Assembly (NCBI GenBank): GCA_947493995.1
Contig: CANLTJ010000014.1
Location: 1 to 40,429 of the forward strand
Length of the DNA stretch: 40,429 bases
From: an uncultured Arachnia sp.
GTDB taxonomy: Bacteria; Actinomycetota; Actinomycetes; Propionibacteriales; Propionibacteriaceae
Reading direction: 5' to 3'
The notes below the pieces were generated by a model, which worked only from the letters and a program-made list of their open reading frames with translations, searched no databases and was not told the DNA's origin. Numbering within the stretch: the stretch's first letter is position 1; each line of letters starts with the position of its first letter. The translations under genes were made by a program, and so were the position numbers. Below, piece after piece: positions 22,843 through 33,556 of this stretch.

Positions 22843-23810
22843 TGGAACAGTTGCCACCCATCGACTGGTGCCTCGCCGGGAGGGTTGGCGGCTGCACGTC
22901 GGGAGAGCTGCCCGCGGCGTCGCGACCGGAGGTACTGGCACTGGTGGCGTCCCTGCGGCTGGCTGCCCGACGAGCCGGCGAACTCGTCGCGGAAGTCAGC
23001 GGGATGCCGGGCCGACCGGCCCGGCGAGTCGTCGTGAGCGATCGTGCCACCTGGGCGCGTGGCGCCACGGGTATGGCAAGGGCTGCGTTGGACGAGTTGT
23101 CGCTGCCCGGCCCGTCGGGCCCACTCCGGGGCCTGCGTGGCGTCGCGCACGGCGTGCTGGCCGGAATCGGTGCGGGATGGGTGGGCCGTCAGCTGCTCGG
23201 CCAGTTCGATCCCGCATCTTCCACTCTCTTTCTGCTGGCCCCCAACATCCTGCAGCTCCAACGCATCCACGGGTTCCGGATGCAGGACTTTCAGCTGTGG
23301 GTGGCGGCTCACGAGCAGACCCACGCCTTCCAGTTCAGCGCCGCGCCCTGGCTCCGGGATCACCTCATGCAGCGGTTCGAGACGGTGGCTGTGGACGAGG
23401 TGGGATTCCTGGAGGTGACGCGTGAAGTGGTGCGCGGACGCGGGGTGGCACGGTCCATGATGAGCCCGTCGGCGAGGGAGGCGCTGCAGGAGGTCACCGC
23501 CACCATGACCCTGCTGGAGGGGCATGCTGATTTCGTGTCCGACACGCTGGGGGCCAGGCGCATCCCGACGGTGAGGCGGTTGCGTCGGGCCTTCGCCCGC
23601 ACCAGCCCTCCCACGATGCTCGCGAAGCTGCTTCCCGCGATCGACAAGGACGCTCAGTACCGGGATGGCCTGGCCTTCTGCCGTGCTGTCTCCGCCAGAG
23701 CGGGAAAGAAGGCACTGACCGCGGCGTATGACTCGCCCGAAGCGTTACCCCGCCCGGGGGAGATCGGCGAACCGATCGCCTGGCTGCGGAGGGTTCATGG
23801 CACGGCGTGA
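22842..23810 (+). CDS. Zinc-dependent metalloprotease (actinobacterial zincin-like family)
   Basis: A 322-residue cytoplasmic protein with the zincin signature HEQTH (157-161), preceded by WVAAH, and a downstream LLEGHADFV supplying the candidate third ligand. It belongs to the actinobacterial family sometimes annotated as associated with coenzyme F420 biosynthesis, although no F420 genes are near. Its ATG shares one base with the dacB stop (TGATG), and tilS begins 14 bases before its end. The conserved dacB-metalloprotease-tilS order is known from many actinobacteria, but the substrate is not known. Confidence 0.85.
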   Translation: MEQLPPIDWCLAGRVGGCTSGELPAASRPEVLALVASLRLAARRAGELVAEVSGMPGRPARRVVVSDRATWARGATGMARAALDELSLPGPSGPLRGLRGVAHGVLAGIGAGWVGRQLLGQFDPASSTLFLLAPNILQLQRIHGFRMQDFQLWVAAHEQTHAFQFSAAPWLRDHLMQRFETVAVDEVGFLEVTREVVRGRGVARSMMSPSAREALQEVTATMTLLEGHADFVSDTLGARRIPTVRRLRRAFARTSPPTMLAKLLPAIDKDAQYRDGLAFCRAVSARAGKKALTAAYDSPEALPRPGEIGEPIAWLRRVHGTA

Positions 23811-24738
23811 ACTGGGACCGGCATCCCTTGCCGTGGCCCGAGCAGTGGCGGACGTGCTTCCTTCCGGACCCGTCGTTGTCGGCTGCTCCGGCGGGGCTGA
23901 CTCCTTGGCCCTGGCGCTGGGGGCACGGTGGGCCGCCACGCGACGCGACGCTGACGTGCGCTGCGTCGTGGTCGATCATGGGCTGCAGCAGTCCTCGCAC
24001 GAGGTGGCCCGCGACGTGGTGGCACTCCTGACGGGACAGGGACTGTCGGCAGAGTCCCGGAGCGTCACCGTGGCCGCCGACGCTCCGGGCGGGCCCGAGG
24101 CTGCCGCGCGAGAAGCACGCCTGGACGAACTGGCTCGCGACGGTCACCCCGTTCTGCTGGGGCACACCCTGGATGACCAAGCCGAGTCCGTACTGCTCGG
24201 GCTGCTGCGTGGGTCCGGGACGAGGTCGCTGTCAGGCATGCCCGGGGTGCGTGAACCGTTCATCCGGCCGCTGCTCGGTCTGCGTCGCGCCACCACAGTG
24301 GCGGCGTGCGAGGAGTGGGGGGTGCAGGCATGGCAGGACCCGCACAACGACGACGATCGTTTCCGTCGCGTCCGCGCGCGCCGTCACCTCGACGACCTGT
24401 CCGCGGCGCTGGGACGGGACGTAGCGCCCGCGCTGGCCCGCTCGGCGGAACTGGCGCGGGTGGATGCCGATTTCCTCGACAACTTGGCGTCGGAGGCCTC
24501 CTCCGGTCTGGACCTGACGGGCGACCTTCTCGTCACCGAGGTGGCGGACCTCCCGGAGGCTCTGCGTCTCAGGGTGCTGCGCGACTGGATCGCCTCCCAC
24601 GGGGCACGAAGCGTGGCCATGGTGCACGTGCTGGCCGTCGATGCACTCATCACGTCATGGAAAGGACAGGGCCCCATCGACGTCCCCGGCGGAAGGGTGC
24701 AACGTCAAGGGGCCGCGATCCATCACAGCCCTCGCTGA
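23797..24738 (+). CDS. tRNA(Ile)-lysidine synthase TilS
   Basis: A 313-residue ATP-pyrophosphatase that converts C34 to lysidine in tRNA-Ile(CAU), which makes AUA decoding possible. The PP-loop is SGGADS (31-36), followed by VDHGLQ, GHTLDDQAE and the LRGSGTRSLSGMPGVRE segment. The protein is the short actinobacterial form with a reduced C-terminal tRNA-binding domain. ATG 23797 follows GGAGGG and lies inside the end of the metalloprotease gene. In other actinobacteria hpt and ftsH follow directly; here a small gene and arcA on the other strand interrupt the run. Confidence 0.92.
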   Translation: MARRELGPASLAVARAVADVLPSGPVVVGCSGGADSLALALGARWAATRRDADVRCVVVDHGLQQSSHEVARDVVALLTGQGLSAESRSVTVAADAPGGPEAAAREARLDELARDGHPVLLGHTLDDQAESVLLGLLRGSGTRSLSGMPGVREPFIRPLLGLRRATTVAACEEWGVQAWQDPHNDDDRFRRVRARRHLDDLSAALGRDVAPALARSAELARVDADFLDNLASEASSGLDLTGDLLVTEVADLPEALRLRVLRDWIASHGARSVAMVHVLAVDALITSWKGQGPIDVPGGRVQRQGAAIHHSPR

Positions 24739-24827
24739 AGCAATGAGGTGTTCGGGGCCGAACCTGCGTGGCGAGAGTGGCGAGCTGTCGGGCCCTGGGA
24801 GGGAATGCCAGCTGCTGTTGCGGAGGT

Positions 24828-25016
24828 TTATGTCTCGCCGTGGCCCTCGCGACCGGCGTCGGGATCGATACCGTCGGGATACTCCTTGGGCTGGCCCTCC
24901 TGGACTTGCTGGGCGTCGTGGGCCGGGGGAATGCCGTCGTTCATGCCCACGCCGTCGTCGCCGTCGGTGTTGCCCTGCGGCGTCATCTTGGCGCTCTCGG
25001 AAACCTCACCTGACAT
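24828..25016 (-). CDS. Small acidic hydrophilic protein, unknown function
   Basis: A 62-residue protein without hydrophobic segments, rich in Asp, Glu, Gly and Gln (GNTDGDDGVGMND, HDAQQVQEGQPKEYPDGID) and probably disordered. AAAGGAC lies 6 nt before ATG 25016, a good ribosome site, which is the main reason to believe the gene. I recognise no domain. It sits alone on the minus strand between tilS and arcA, and 25017-25204 upstream contains only small palindromes. Confidence 0.6.
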   Translation of the reverse strand: MSGEVSESAKMTPQGNTDGDDGVGMNDGIPPAHDAQQVQEGQPKEYPDGIDPDAGREGHGET

Positions 25017-25204
25017 GTCGCGTCCTTTCTCAGAGTCGCTGTCCCACTTTGGTGGGCCATGCGGGCGGACCCGCATCGACAATGCTGCCATGCGCCGAGT
25101 CCGGCTCGCTCGGACGTGTGCCTCTCGTTCGTCGATCGTGAGGGTGCACGTGTCCCGGCCGCTCACGAGCGTCAGCAGTCAGACCCACGATTGAGGGATG
25201 TGAT

Positions 25205-26431
25205 TCAGGGCGTCCGTTCCAAGGGGCAGGACATGCATCGGGGGCCGCCCCGACCTCGTCCCAGCTCGGATCCGGGCACCTCGATGACCTCGATGCCCTG
25301 CTCCCGGAGGTGGGCATTGGTCACGACGTTGCGGGAGTAGGCGATGACCCGGCCCGGCGACAGCGCCAACACGTTGCAGCCGTCGTCCCACTGCTCCCGC
25401 GCGGCGCTGTGGTGGTCCTGCTCAGCGGCCAGGAACCGCACGTTGCTCACGCCCAGGGCGGAGGCGATCGCACGGTCCATGTCGCCCGGCCCATGAGATT
25501 CCACCTGCAGTTGGCGCTGCCCGTGCCTCTGTGTGCCAGCTGTCATGGTCCAGGACCGCAGTGGTGGCAGGTCGGCATATCGCACGAGTGACTCTTCATC
25601 CACCATTGTCAGCACGGTGTCGAGGTGCATGAATGCCCGAGACCGCGGCAGCTCGAGAACCACCACGGTGCGGATCTCGCCGGCATCGAGCAGCCGGGTC
25701 GCCAACCGCTCTGCACCCGCCGCGTTGGAGCGTTCAGACAGCCCGACGATGATGGCGTCGTCCCTCGGTACCAGGATGTCGCCGCCCTCCACCGTCGCAG
25801 GACCCTCACCACCGATCGGTGCGAGAAAGTCCACCTGACCGCTGAACAGCGGGTGGTGGCGGTAGATGGCGTCGTAATGGACGGTCTCGCGCCGACGGAT
25901 GCTGCGGTGCATCGAGTTCAGTGACACTCGCGAGCCCACCCACGTGGAGGCGTCGCGCGCGAAAAGATGATTGGGAAGCGGTTCGATGATGTGCTCACCG
26001 GGGGCCAGATGTTCCAGCACCAGCGAGCGAGGACATCCGGGGAGTCGCTGGACCTCCTCCCGCGTCATCCCGCCCAGCAGGTGCTGTACCAAGGCGGCGT
26101 CATCCATCTCGAGGAACACCTCGTTCAGCCACCCGGCGGCCAGCGGCCCGACATAGCGAGGATCAATCGATCGCTTCAGGATGGATGCACGCGCCTCACT
26201 CATGGCGACGGTCTCACGCAACAGGTCCTCGAGACGGTGGACCTTCACGTCGTGAGCCGTCAGAACATCGACGAACAGATCATGCTCTTCCTGTGCCCGC
26301 TCCACCCAGAGCAGCTCGTCGAAGAGATAACGCTGCTTGTTCTCCGGCCCGAGCGATCTCAGCTCCACACCGGGGCGATGGACGAGCACCTGACGAAGGT
26401 CGGCAACCTCGGACCCCACGTGAAACGTCAT
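25205..26431 (-). CDS. Arginine deiminase (ArcA)
   Basis: A 408-residue guanidino-group hydrolase converting arginine to citrulline and ammonia. Family landmarks are present: [15 protein letters not shown], the substrate-binding [25 protein letters not shown] with the catalytic His, and the terminal [16 protein letters not shown] with nucleophile Cys399. ATG 26431 is selected because GAGGAG precedes it by 9 nt; an upstream in-frame ATG at 26452 lies before that site. No arcB, arcC or arcD accompanies it in this window, so the rest of the pathway must be elsewhere or absent. It is divergent from hpt. Confidence 0.93.
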   Translation of the reverse strand: MTFHVGSEVADLRQVLVHRPGVELRSLGPENKQRYLFDELLWVERAQEEHDLFVDVLTAHDVKVHRLEDLLRETVAMSEARASILKRSIDPRYVGPLAAGWLNEVFLEMDDAALVQHLLGGMTREEVQRLPGCPRSLVLEHLAPGEHIIEPLPNHLFARDASTWVGSRVSLNSMHRSIRRRETVHYDAIYRHHPLFSGQVDFLAPIGGEGPATVEGGDILVPRDDAIIVGLSERSNAAGAERLATRLLDAGEIRTVVVLELPRSRAFMHLDTVLTMVDEESLVRYADLPPLRSWTMTAGTQRHGQRQLQVESHGPGDMDRAIASALGVSNVRFLAAEQDHHSAAREQWDDGCNVLALSPGRVIAYSRNVVTNAHLREQGIEVIEVPGSELGRGRGGPRCMSCPLERTP

Positions 26432-26572
26432 CAACTTCTCCTCATGGCTCATGTCTGCAACGGCTGTCACAACAGTCACACCGTCGGCCAGCTTCTCACG
26501 CCATGGTCGTCGGCATACGCAAATCGTGCACCGGGCAACAGTCCTACGAGTTCCTGAACCCCGTCGGGGGAC

Positions 26573-26578
26573 TAGGAT
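26573..26578 (+). promoter_or_regulatory. -10 box (TAGGAT) of hpt
   Basis: It ends 7 nt before GTG 26586. The upstream in-frame ATG at 26580 would precede the transcription start, so GTG is the better start. Confidence 0.5.
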
Positions 26579-26585
26579 CATGTCC

Positions 26586-27137
26586 GTGGATGCCGCAGAC
26601 GTGATGTCAGACCTGTCCGAAGTACTTTTCACATCCGACGAGATCGCCCAGCGCATCTCCGAGGTGGCAGCACAGATTGATGAGGACTACCAGGGGCGCG
26701 AAGTGCTCCTCGTCGGTGTCCTGAATGGTGCTGTGATGGTGATGAGCGATCTGCAACGCGCCATGAAGAGTCACGTCCAGATGGATTGGATGGCGGTCTC
26801 ATCCTACGGATCCGGGACGCAGTCCAGCGGCGTGGTGCGCATCCTCAAGGACCTCAACACCGAATTGGAGGGGCGCCACGTGATCGTGGTGGAGGACATC
26901 ATCGATACCGGCCTCACACTCTCCTACCTCATGAGCAACCTGGCCTCCCGCAAACCCGCCAGCCTTGAAATCATGACGATGTTCAGCAAGCCCGAGGCGG
27001 CGGAGATGGACGTCAAGGTCAAGTACGTGGGCTTCGAGATTCCCAACCAATTCGTCGTCGGCTACGGACTCGACTACGCCGGGCGCTACCGCAATCTGCG
27101 CGACCTCGGCATCCTCGCCCCCCACATCTACGCCTGA
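26586..27137 (+). CDS. Hypoxanthine phosphoribosyltransferase
   Basis: A 183-residue purine-salvage enzyme making IMP or GMP from hypoxanthine or guanine and PRPP. The PRPP-binding loop [14 protein letters not shown] is textbook, [16 protein letters not shown] and the flexible-loop [11 protein letters not shown] are in place, and the C-terminal [18 protein letters not shown] is diagnostic for HPRT. GTG 26586 fits a leaderless transcript; ATG 26580 and ATG 26604 are alternatives. It precedes ftsH, as in many actinobacteria, with a 168-bp gap that probably holds a separate ftsH promoter (TAGTCT near 27247). Confidence 0.94.
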   Translation: MDAADVMSDLSEVLFTSDEIAQRISEVAAQIDEDYQGREVLLVGVLNGAVMVMSDLQRAMKSHVQMDWMAVSSYGSGTQSSGVVRILKDLNTELEGRHVIVVEDIIDTGLTLSYLMSNLASRKPASLEIMTMFSKPEAAEMDVKVKYVGFEIPNQFVVGYGLDYAGRYRNLRDLGILAPHIYA

Positions 27138-27305
27138 ACGATTCCGACGGTGGCACCACCCGGAGCACCTCGATTTCGTGATGGGCTGAAGCGCGGCGGC
27201 CGCTGGGTGCGGCACAGCACCACGCGGGGGTATTGCCAGCCGCTGGTAGTCTTCCCATGCCATATTTGTTACCCCTGAGATCGCGGGATTGCGTTGCAGA
27301 AATTC

Positions 27306-29344
<2,039 letters not shown>

Positions 29345-29348
<4 letters not shown>

Positions 29349-29908
29349 TCGATCACGCCCGCGTCGAGGCAGCTGTCAGGGAGATCCTGCTGGCCGTGGG
29401 GGAGGACCCGGAACGAGAGGGGCTACGGGGAACCCCGGCACGAGTGGCACGGTCCTACGAGGAGCTCTTCTCCGGTCTTGGCGCCGATCCGGCGGCCCTG
29501 CTGGCCACCACTTTCGACATCGACCACGAGGAACTGGTGCTCGTTCGCGACGTCGAGTTGATCAGCACGTGCGAGCATCACCTGTTGCCCTTCACCGGCG
29601 TGGCCCATGTGGGCTACATCCCCGGGCCCGGGGGCAGGGTGACAGGGCTGTCGAAACTCGCGCGCCTCGTGGACATCTATGCACGGAGACCACAGGTGCA
29701 GGAACGCCTCACGAGTCAGATCGCCGATGCACTCGTGGAGCACGTGGGCGCCAGCGGTGTCATCGTCGTCGTCGAGGCTGAACACACCTGCATGACCATG
29801 CGCGGAGTGCGCAAGCGCGGCAGCCGGACGATCACCAGCGCCGTCCGAGGGCATCTGCGTAACGCGGCGACCCGTGCCGAAGCCATGAGCCTGATCCTCG
29901 GACGCTGA
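29345..29908 (+). CDS. GTP cyclohydrolase I (FolE)
   Basis: A 187-residue enzyme of the first folate step, GTP to 7,8-dihydroneopterin triphosphate. Zinc ligands lie in [10 protein letters not shown] and in [37 protein letters not shown] is the conserved core. It is the zinc-dependent IA type. Its ATG overlaps the ftsH stop (ATGA), so translation is coupled to ftsH. folP follows after 3 nt. Confidence 0.95.
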
Positions 29909-29911
29909 CCG

Positions 29912-30703
29912 GTGACCCTCATCATGGGCGTGGTCAACGCCACCCCCGATTCCTTCTCCGACGGCGGCCAGCTCCAATCCGCCGACGCAGCAGTCGCCCA
30001 CGGACTGGACCTCGTGTCCCTGGGCGCATCGATCGTGGACGTGGGAGGGGAATCGACGCGGCCCGGAGCCGATCGTGTGTCGGGCGACGAAGAGCGCCGC
30101 CGGACACTGCCAGTGGTGTCCGGACTTGCGCGCCAGGACGTGACCGTGTCCATCGACACCATGCGTGCCGAGACCGCGGCGGCCGCCGTGGACGCGGGCG
30201 CCAGCATTGTCAACGACGTCTCCGGCGGCATGGCAGATCCGGACATGTTGGATTCTGTCGCGGAGATGGATGTGGACTACGTGGTGATGCACTGGCGAGC
30301 TCAGTCCCGCACGATGCAAGCGGAAGCCGTGTACGACGATGTGGTCAAGGACGTCATGGACGAACTCCTGCGACGACGCCACGCGGCGGTGGCGGCGGGT
30401 ATCCATCCGGAACGCATCATCCTGGATCCGGGCATCGGCTTCTCGAAGCTGGGGGAGCACAACTGGACGCTGCTGCGTGCACTGGGTCAGTTCACGACCC
30501 TCGGCCATCGCCTACTGGTGGGGGTGTCGCGCAAGAAATTCCTCGGTGACCTTCTGGATGGACGTCCCCCGGCGGAGCGTGACGCAGCCACAGCTGCCGT
30601 CAGCGCCTGGTGCGCTTCACACGGCATCTGGGGTGTCAGGACACATGAGGTCAGAAGCCAGTTGGATGCCATTGCCGTCGGTTCCCGCTTGCCGCTTCAC
30701 TGA
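29912..30703 (+). CDS. Dihydropteroate synthase (FolP)
   Basis: A 263-residue TIM-barrel enzyme joining para-aminobenzoate to dihydropterin pyrophosphate, the target of sulfonamides. Signatures are IMGVVNATPDSFSDGG at the start, DVGGESTRPGA, INDVSGGMADP, and GFSKLGEHNWTLLRAL with the RKKFLG segment later. GTG 29912 is the start; it lies almost directly after the folE stop, and the family motif begins at residue 4, which leaves no room for another start. Confidence 0.95.
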   Translation: MTLIMGVVNATPDSFSDGGQLQSADAAVAHGLDLVSLGASIVDVGGESTRPGADRVSGDEERRRTLPVVSGLARQDVTVSIDTMRAETAAAAVDAGASIVNDVSGGMADPDMLDSVAEMDVDYVVMHWRAQSRTMQAEAVYDDVVKDVMDELLRRRHAAVAAGIHPERIILDPGIGFSKLGEHNWTLLRALGQFTTLGHRLLVGVSRKKFLGDLLDGRPPAERDAATAAVSAWCASHGIWGVRTHEVRSQLDAIAVGSRLPLH

Positions 30704-30763
30704 GCTCAGGCGCACCCAGTGGATGGTCAGTCCATGGCGGTGGGGTACAGTCTCCGACGAAAG

Positions 30764-31153
30764 ATGCACCACACCACCCGGGTCAAGGAGAGAACAGCCA
30801 TCGATCGGATCACCATTTCGGGCCTGACCGCCACCGGGTACCACGGGGTCTTCCCCGAGGAGCGCCGGGACGGTCAGGATTTCGTCGTGGACGTCCACCT
30901 GGGGCTGGTTCTGGACACCGAGTCCGATGATCTCTCTGCCACTGTCAACTACGCGGATGTGGCCGCCGAGGTTGTGACGGTCATCACGGGAAAGGCCTTC
31001 CACCTCATCGAGACAGTGGCCGGTCGCATTGCTGATCGTTGTCTGTCCTTCGACGGGGTGGCTGAGGTGAGTGTCACCGTCCACAAGCCGCAGGCGCCCG
31101 TGCAGTATGAGTTCACCGACCTGTCCGTCACGATCCACAGGAGCAGATCATGA
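30764..31153 (+). CDS. Dihydroneopterin aldolase (FolB)
   Basis: A FolB protein of 129 residues from ATG 30764. The aldolase pattern is clear: GLTATGYHGVFPEERRDGQDF with the conserved G-HGV-E, then VNYADVAAEV, LIETVAGRIADRCL and VTVHKPQAPV. Most family members begin MDRI; here the matching codon is ATC at 30800, and AAGGAG lies 9 nt upstream of it. ATG 30764 would add a 12-residue tail and has no ribosome site, though TACAGT at 30746-30751 could start a transcript a few bases before it. The true start is therefore open. The gene overlaps folK by 4 nt. Confidence 0.88.
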   Translation: MHHTTRVKERTAIDRITISGLTATGYHGVFPEERRDGQDFVVDVHLGLVLDTESDDLSATVNYADVAAEVVTVITGKAFHLIETVAGRIADRCLSFDGVAEVSVTVHKPQAPVQYEFTDLSVTIHRSRS

Positions 31154-31710
31154 TCAACGGCCCCTTTGACATCGACATCGACACGCTCGGTAACCTCCGT
31201 CCCATCTCCAAGGTGGTCTTCAGCCTCGGATCCAACCAGGGCGACTCCCCAGCCATCCTCACCGAAGCGGTGGAATTCCTCGCAGAGACCCCGGATGTGA
31301 TCATCGTCGACGTGTCGCCGGTCTACCAGACCAGCCCCGTCGGCGGCCCCGAGCAGCCCGATTTTCTGAACCTTGTGGTGGTGGCCGAATCGACGCTGGA
31401 GCCTCTCACCCTGCTGGACCGCGCATTCGCGATCGAGGACAATTTCGGCCGATCCCGAGAGGTGGCGAACGGACCTCGCACTCTGGACATCGACATCATC
31501 ATGGTGGGTAAACGCGGCAGCGAGGACCATCTGGAACTTCCCCATCCCAGGGCCCACGAGAGAGCTTTCGTGCTCGTGCCGTGGCTGGACATCGATCCGC
31601 GAGCTGCCATCGAGGGGCGTGGGCACATTGCGGAGTTGGTGAAGCACGTGGACACATCGGGCGTCAGGCGTCGGGACGACATCGTCATCACGGCCGCCAC
31701 ACGGTTTTGA
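31150..31710 (+). CDS. 6-hydroxymethyl-7,8-dihydropterin pyrophosphokinase (FolK)
   Basis: A 186-residue HPPK that transfers pyrophosphate from ATP to the pterin, feeding FolP. It has FSLGSNQGDSPA (ATP/pterin loop), SPVYQTSPVGGPEQPDFLN, and the signature GPRTLDIDIIMVG with the Mg-binding aspartates, then ELPHPRAHERAFVLVPW. A 20-residue N-terminal extension rich in Asp precedes the fold. It is coupled by ATGA to folB, and its stop overlaps the TTG of the next gene. Confidence 0.95.
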   Translation: MINGPFDIDIDTLGNLRPISKVVFSLGSNQGDSPAILTEAVEFLAETPDVIIVDVSPVYQTSPVGGPEQPDFLNLVVVAESTLEPLTLLDRAFAIEDNFGRSREVANGPRTLDIDIIMVGKRGSEDHLELPHPRAHERAFVLVPWLDIDPRAAIEGRGHIAELVKHVDTSGVRRRDDIVITAATRF

Positions 31711-32210
31711 CTGCCCCGAGAGGTCCGCGTCCCAAACTGACGCTGACCACGCCGCGCCAGGCGGCCATCTCGGCGATGTCCGGGGCGGTGCTCTGCGTTG
31801 TGCTGCTGATCGGCCTAGATCTGTTCAGCGCATTTCCTCCCGTCGTGCCGTGGACGGTGCCGGGTGTGCTGGTGGTCATGGCTGTGGCTGCCTGGATCTT
31901 TGCCAGGAGCATGCCCCGTCGACGGGAGGAGCGCAGCATTTCCAGCGGGGAGGCGGTGGCAGTCCTGTTCATCGCGAAGTCGATGGTGATGACGGGAGCC
32001 GTGCTGGCCGGTGGACATGCGGTCTATGTGGGGCGGTTCATCGAATCGCTCTTTGCGGAGCAACCCGCCGCCCGCGTAGTCCAGGGATCGGCGACCATCA
32101 TTGCGTCCCTGCTGCTCGCGCTTGCGGGATACACCCTGGAGAAGGCCTGCATGATCTCAGTGGATGATGACTCCGATGAGGGCGGCACTCAGGCCGGCAA
32201 TCCTGCCTGA
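31707..32210 (+). CDS. DUF3180 family membrane protein
   Basis: A 167-residue protein with four hydrophobic segments (around residues 18-38, 45-62, 85-105 and 130-148) and a short acidic C-terminus. It matches the actinobacterial DUF3180 family, found almost always right after folK; its function is unknown. The start is TTG 31707, which overlaps the folK stop (TTGA) and keeps the operon's overlap pattern. No ATG or GTG is better placed. Confidence 0.75.
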   Translation: MTAPRGPRPKLTLTTPRQAAISAMSGAVLCVVLLIGLDLFSAFPPVVPWTVPGVLVVMAVAAWIFARSMPRRREERSISSGEAVAVLFIAKSMVMTGAVLAGGHAVYVGRFIESLFAEQPAARVVQGSATIIASLLLALAGYTLEKACMISVDDDSDEGGTQAGNPA

Positions 32211-32255
32211 GTCAGGGCAAGGAATTGCGGGCCGTGAGGTGCGGTTGACACCCAA

Positions 32256-32274
32256 CTCAACACGCGCAGTTGAG
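32256..32274 (+). terminator. Weak hairpin after the folate operon
   Basis: CTCAAC and GTTGAG pair around a 7-nt loop about 45 nt after the DUF3180 stop, and GTGTT follows. It is a candidate operon terminator. Confidence 0.35.
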
Positions 32275-32312
32275 AGTGTTCGGCACCCCCTCCCATGGCA
32301 TATCCTTCCCTC

Positions 32313-32927
32313 ATGTCTGGTCGACGCGTTGCACCCACATCCTCCGAACGTAATCTTGCGCTGACGATCCTGATCGTCGGCTCACTCGCCTCTGTCGCTT
32401 CCCTTTTCGGCGGGATCTGGTTGGTCCGTGCGGGGGCTGTTGTGGCGGTGGCAATGGCTCTCGCGGCGGTCGGCGTGGTCTGGCGTCAACTCGAACGGGA
32501 ACGATCAGTCCACAGGGAGGAGATCAGGCGTCAGGTGGCTTTGCGATCTGAGCAGGCGAACAGGCACCACAGTGATTCCCTTGCCATGCTGGACCGTTTC
32601 GCTCAACGAGTGGAGAATCTGAAAACTGTCATTGCGACCCAGCGTCGGCAGCTTGCAGCTGCCCATGTCGAACTCGGGAGGATGCGTGGCAACGCCGTGT
32701 GGTTGCGGGGAGAGATCGCAGAGCGGCAGTCACGCATTGACGTACTGACTGCTCATCTGGCGGAGATCGAGGCTGTGCCGTCGAACAATGTCATTGATCT
32801 GCCTCGCCACGGCGTATCGCGGGATCCCAGGGCCGAGGATATCTGGGACGAGGGCGAGCATCCCGCGATGGTTGACCTGGCGCGAATCCAGCTTGGGGGC
32901 GTAGAGGAATTGCGTTTGCAGGCCTGA
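32313..32927 (+). CDS. Membrane protein with coiled-coil cytoplasmic domain, unknown function
   Basis: A 204-residue protein. Two closely spaced transmembrane helices (about residues 15-35 and 38-58) are followed by a long helical, charged region predicted as coiled coil (QLERERSVHREEIRRQ through ERQSRIDVLTAHL). A short tail ends EELRLQA. Proteins of this layout follow the fol genes in several actinobacteria, and I know of no assigned function. TATCCT (32301-32306) lies 6 nt before ATG 32313, again pointing to a leaderless mRNA; an upstream ATG at 32295 lies before that box. Confidence 0.65.
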   Translation: MSGRRVAPTSSERNLALTILIVGSLASVASLFGGIWLVRAGAVVAVAMALAAVGVVWRQLERERSVHREEIRRQVALRSEQANRHHSDSLAMLDRFAQRVENLKTVIATQRRQLAAAHVELGRMRGNAVWLRGEIAERQSRIDVLTAHLAEIEAVPSNNVIDLPRHGVSRDPRAEDIWDEGEHPAMVDLARIQLGGVEELRLQA

Positions 32928-32947
32928 GCGCCGCAGCCGTCCTGAAC

Positions 32948-32990
32948 AACGCCGATGCCATGGCCACGATGGGCCATGACATCGGCGTTT
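32948..32990 (+). terminator. Strong intrinsic terminator
   Basis: A 17-bp stem with one mismatch pairs AACGCCGATG-CATGGCC with GGCCATG-CATCGGCGTT around a 6-nt loop and is followed by TTT. It ends the coiled-coil gene and insulates the lsr2 promoter. Confidence 0.85.
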
Positions 32991-33090
32991 CGGCGCCCAC
33001 GAGAGGGGAGACGCAAGCATGCATCGTAATTCATGGCCAGTAGGGCAAATATTTGTACCGGATACCCCTTTTGTGGACGCCGAAACCGAG

Positions 33091-33096
33091 TAATAT
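33091..33096 (+). promoter_or_regulatory. -10 box (TAATAT) of lsr2
   Basis: A near-consensus -10 with the TTTTGT-like -35 about 16 bp upstream in an AT-richer stretch. It gives a leader of roughly 75 nt. Confidence 0.5.
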
Positions 33097-33137
33097 GTCC
33101 GTGCGGAGCGACAGACGTCGCTTCTGAGTTTCAAGAG

Positions 33138-33157
33138 CCCCGCAAAAGTCTTCGGGG
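33138..33157 (+). other. Leader hairpin in the lsr2 5' UTR
   Basis: CCCCG and CGGGG pair around a 10-nt loop about 20 nt before the ATG, close to the ribosome site GGAG. It could influence translation of lsr2. Confidence 0.35.
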
Positions 33158-33177
33158 GTAGGGCGGAGAAGTGAATC

Positions 33178-33507
33178 ATGGCACGCAAGGTGCAAACAAT
33201 CTTGTTGGACGATATCGATGGTGGCGACGCCAAGCGGACCGTTACGTTCGCACTCGATGGCAAGGCATACGAGATTGACCTGAACGAGGAGAATTTGGAA
33301 AGGTTGTCGGAAGCTCTGGCACCCTTCATTGAGAATGCACGCCGAAGCACAACCGGTGGTGGCCGTCGTCCGGCCACTCGCGGTACAGCTTCAACCGGCA
33401 GCGACGCTTCTGCCGTAAGGACCTGGGCACGCGAGCAGGGTTACGACGTGTCCGACCGCGGCCGCGTCCCCAAGGAGATCCGGGACGCGTACGACCAGGC
33501 CCACTGA
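33178..33507 (+). CDS. Nucleoid-associated protein Lsr2
   Basis: A 109-residue H-NS-like protein that bridges DNA and silences AT-rich, often horizontally acquired genes. The N-terminal oligomerisation domain is complete (KVQTILLDDIDGG through LDGKAYEIDLNEENLERL). A Gly/Thr/Arg-rich linker follows. The C-terminal DNA-binding domain carries the AT-hook-like RGR in VSDRGRVPKEI. GGAG lies upstream of ATG. It is a marker of Actinomycetota. Its nearness to the AT-richer accessory island beyond clpC is suggestive only. Confidence 0.95.
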   Translation: MARKVQTILLDDIDGGDAKRTVTFALDGKAYEIDLNEENLERLSEALAPFIENARRSTTGGGRRPATRGTASTGSDASAVRTWAREQGYDVSDRGRVPKEIRDAYDQAH

Positions 33508-33511
33508 CGGT

Positions 33512-33526
33512 TTCGCCACGGGTGAA
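33512..33526. promoter_or_regulatory. Candidate ClgR operator upstream of clpC
   Basis: The imperfect palindrome TTCGCC-ACG-GGTGAA has 5 of 6 matched arm positions. It resembles the ClgR consensus (CGC...GCG core with AT-rich flanks), with two mismatches. ClgR activates clp genes in Corynebacterium and Streptomyces. Confidence 0.35.
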
Positions 33527-33530
33527 CGGT

Positions 33531-33556
33531 GGAACTCTGGTTCGTCTGTCAGCGTT
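33531..33556 (+). promoter_or_regulatory. Candidate SigR/SigH-type promoter of clpC
   Basis: GGAAC (33531-33535), 18 bases, GTT (33554-33556) fit the SigR/SigH consensus of GGAAT/C with about 18 bp and GTT. This sigma class responds to thiol and heat stress and controls clp genes in related organisms. A possible TAAGCT housekeeping -10 lies at 33560. Confidence 0.5.
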
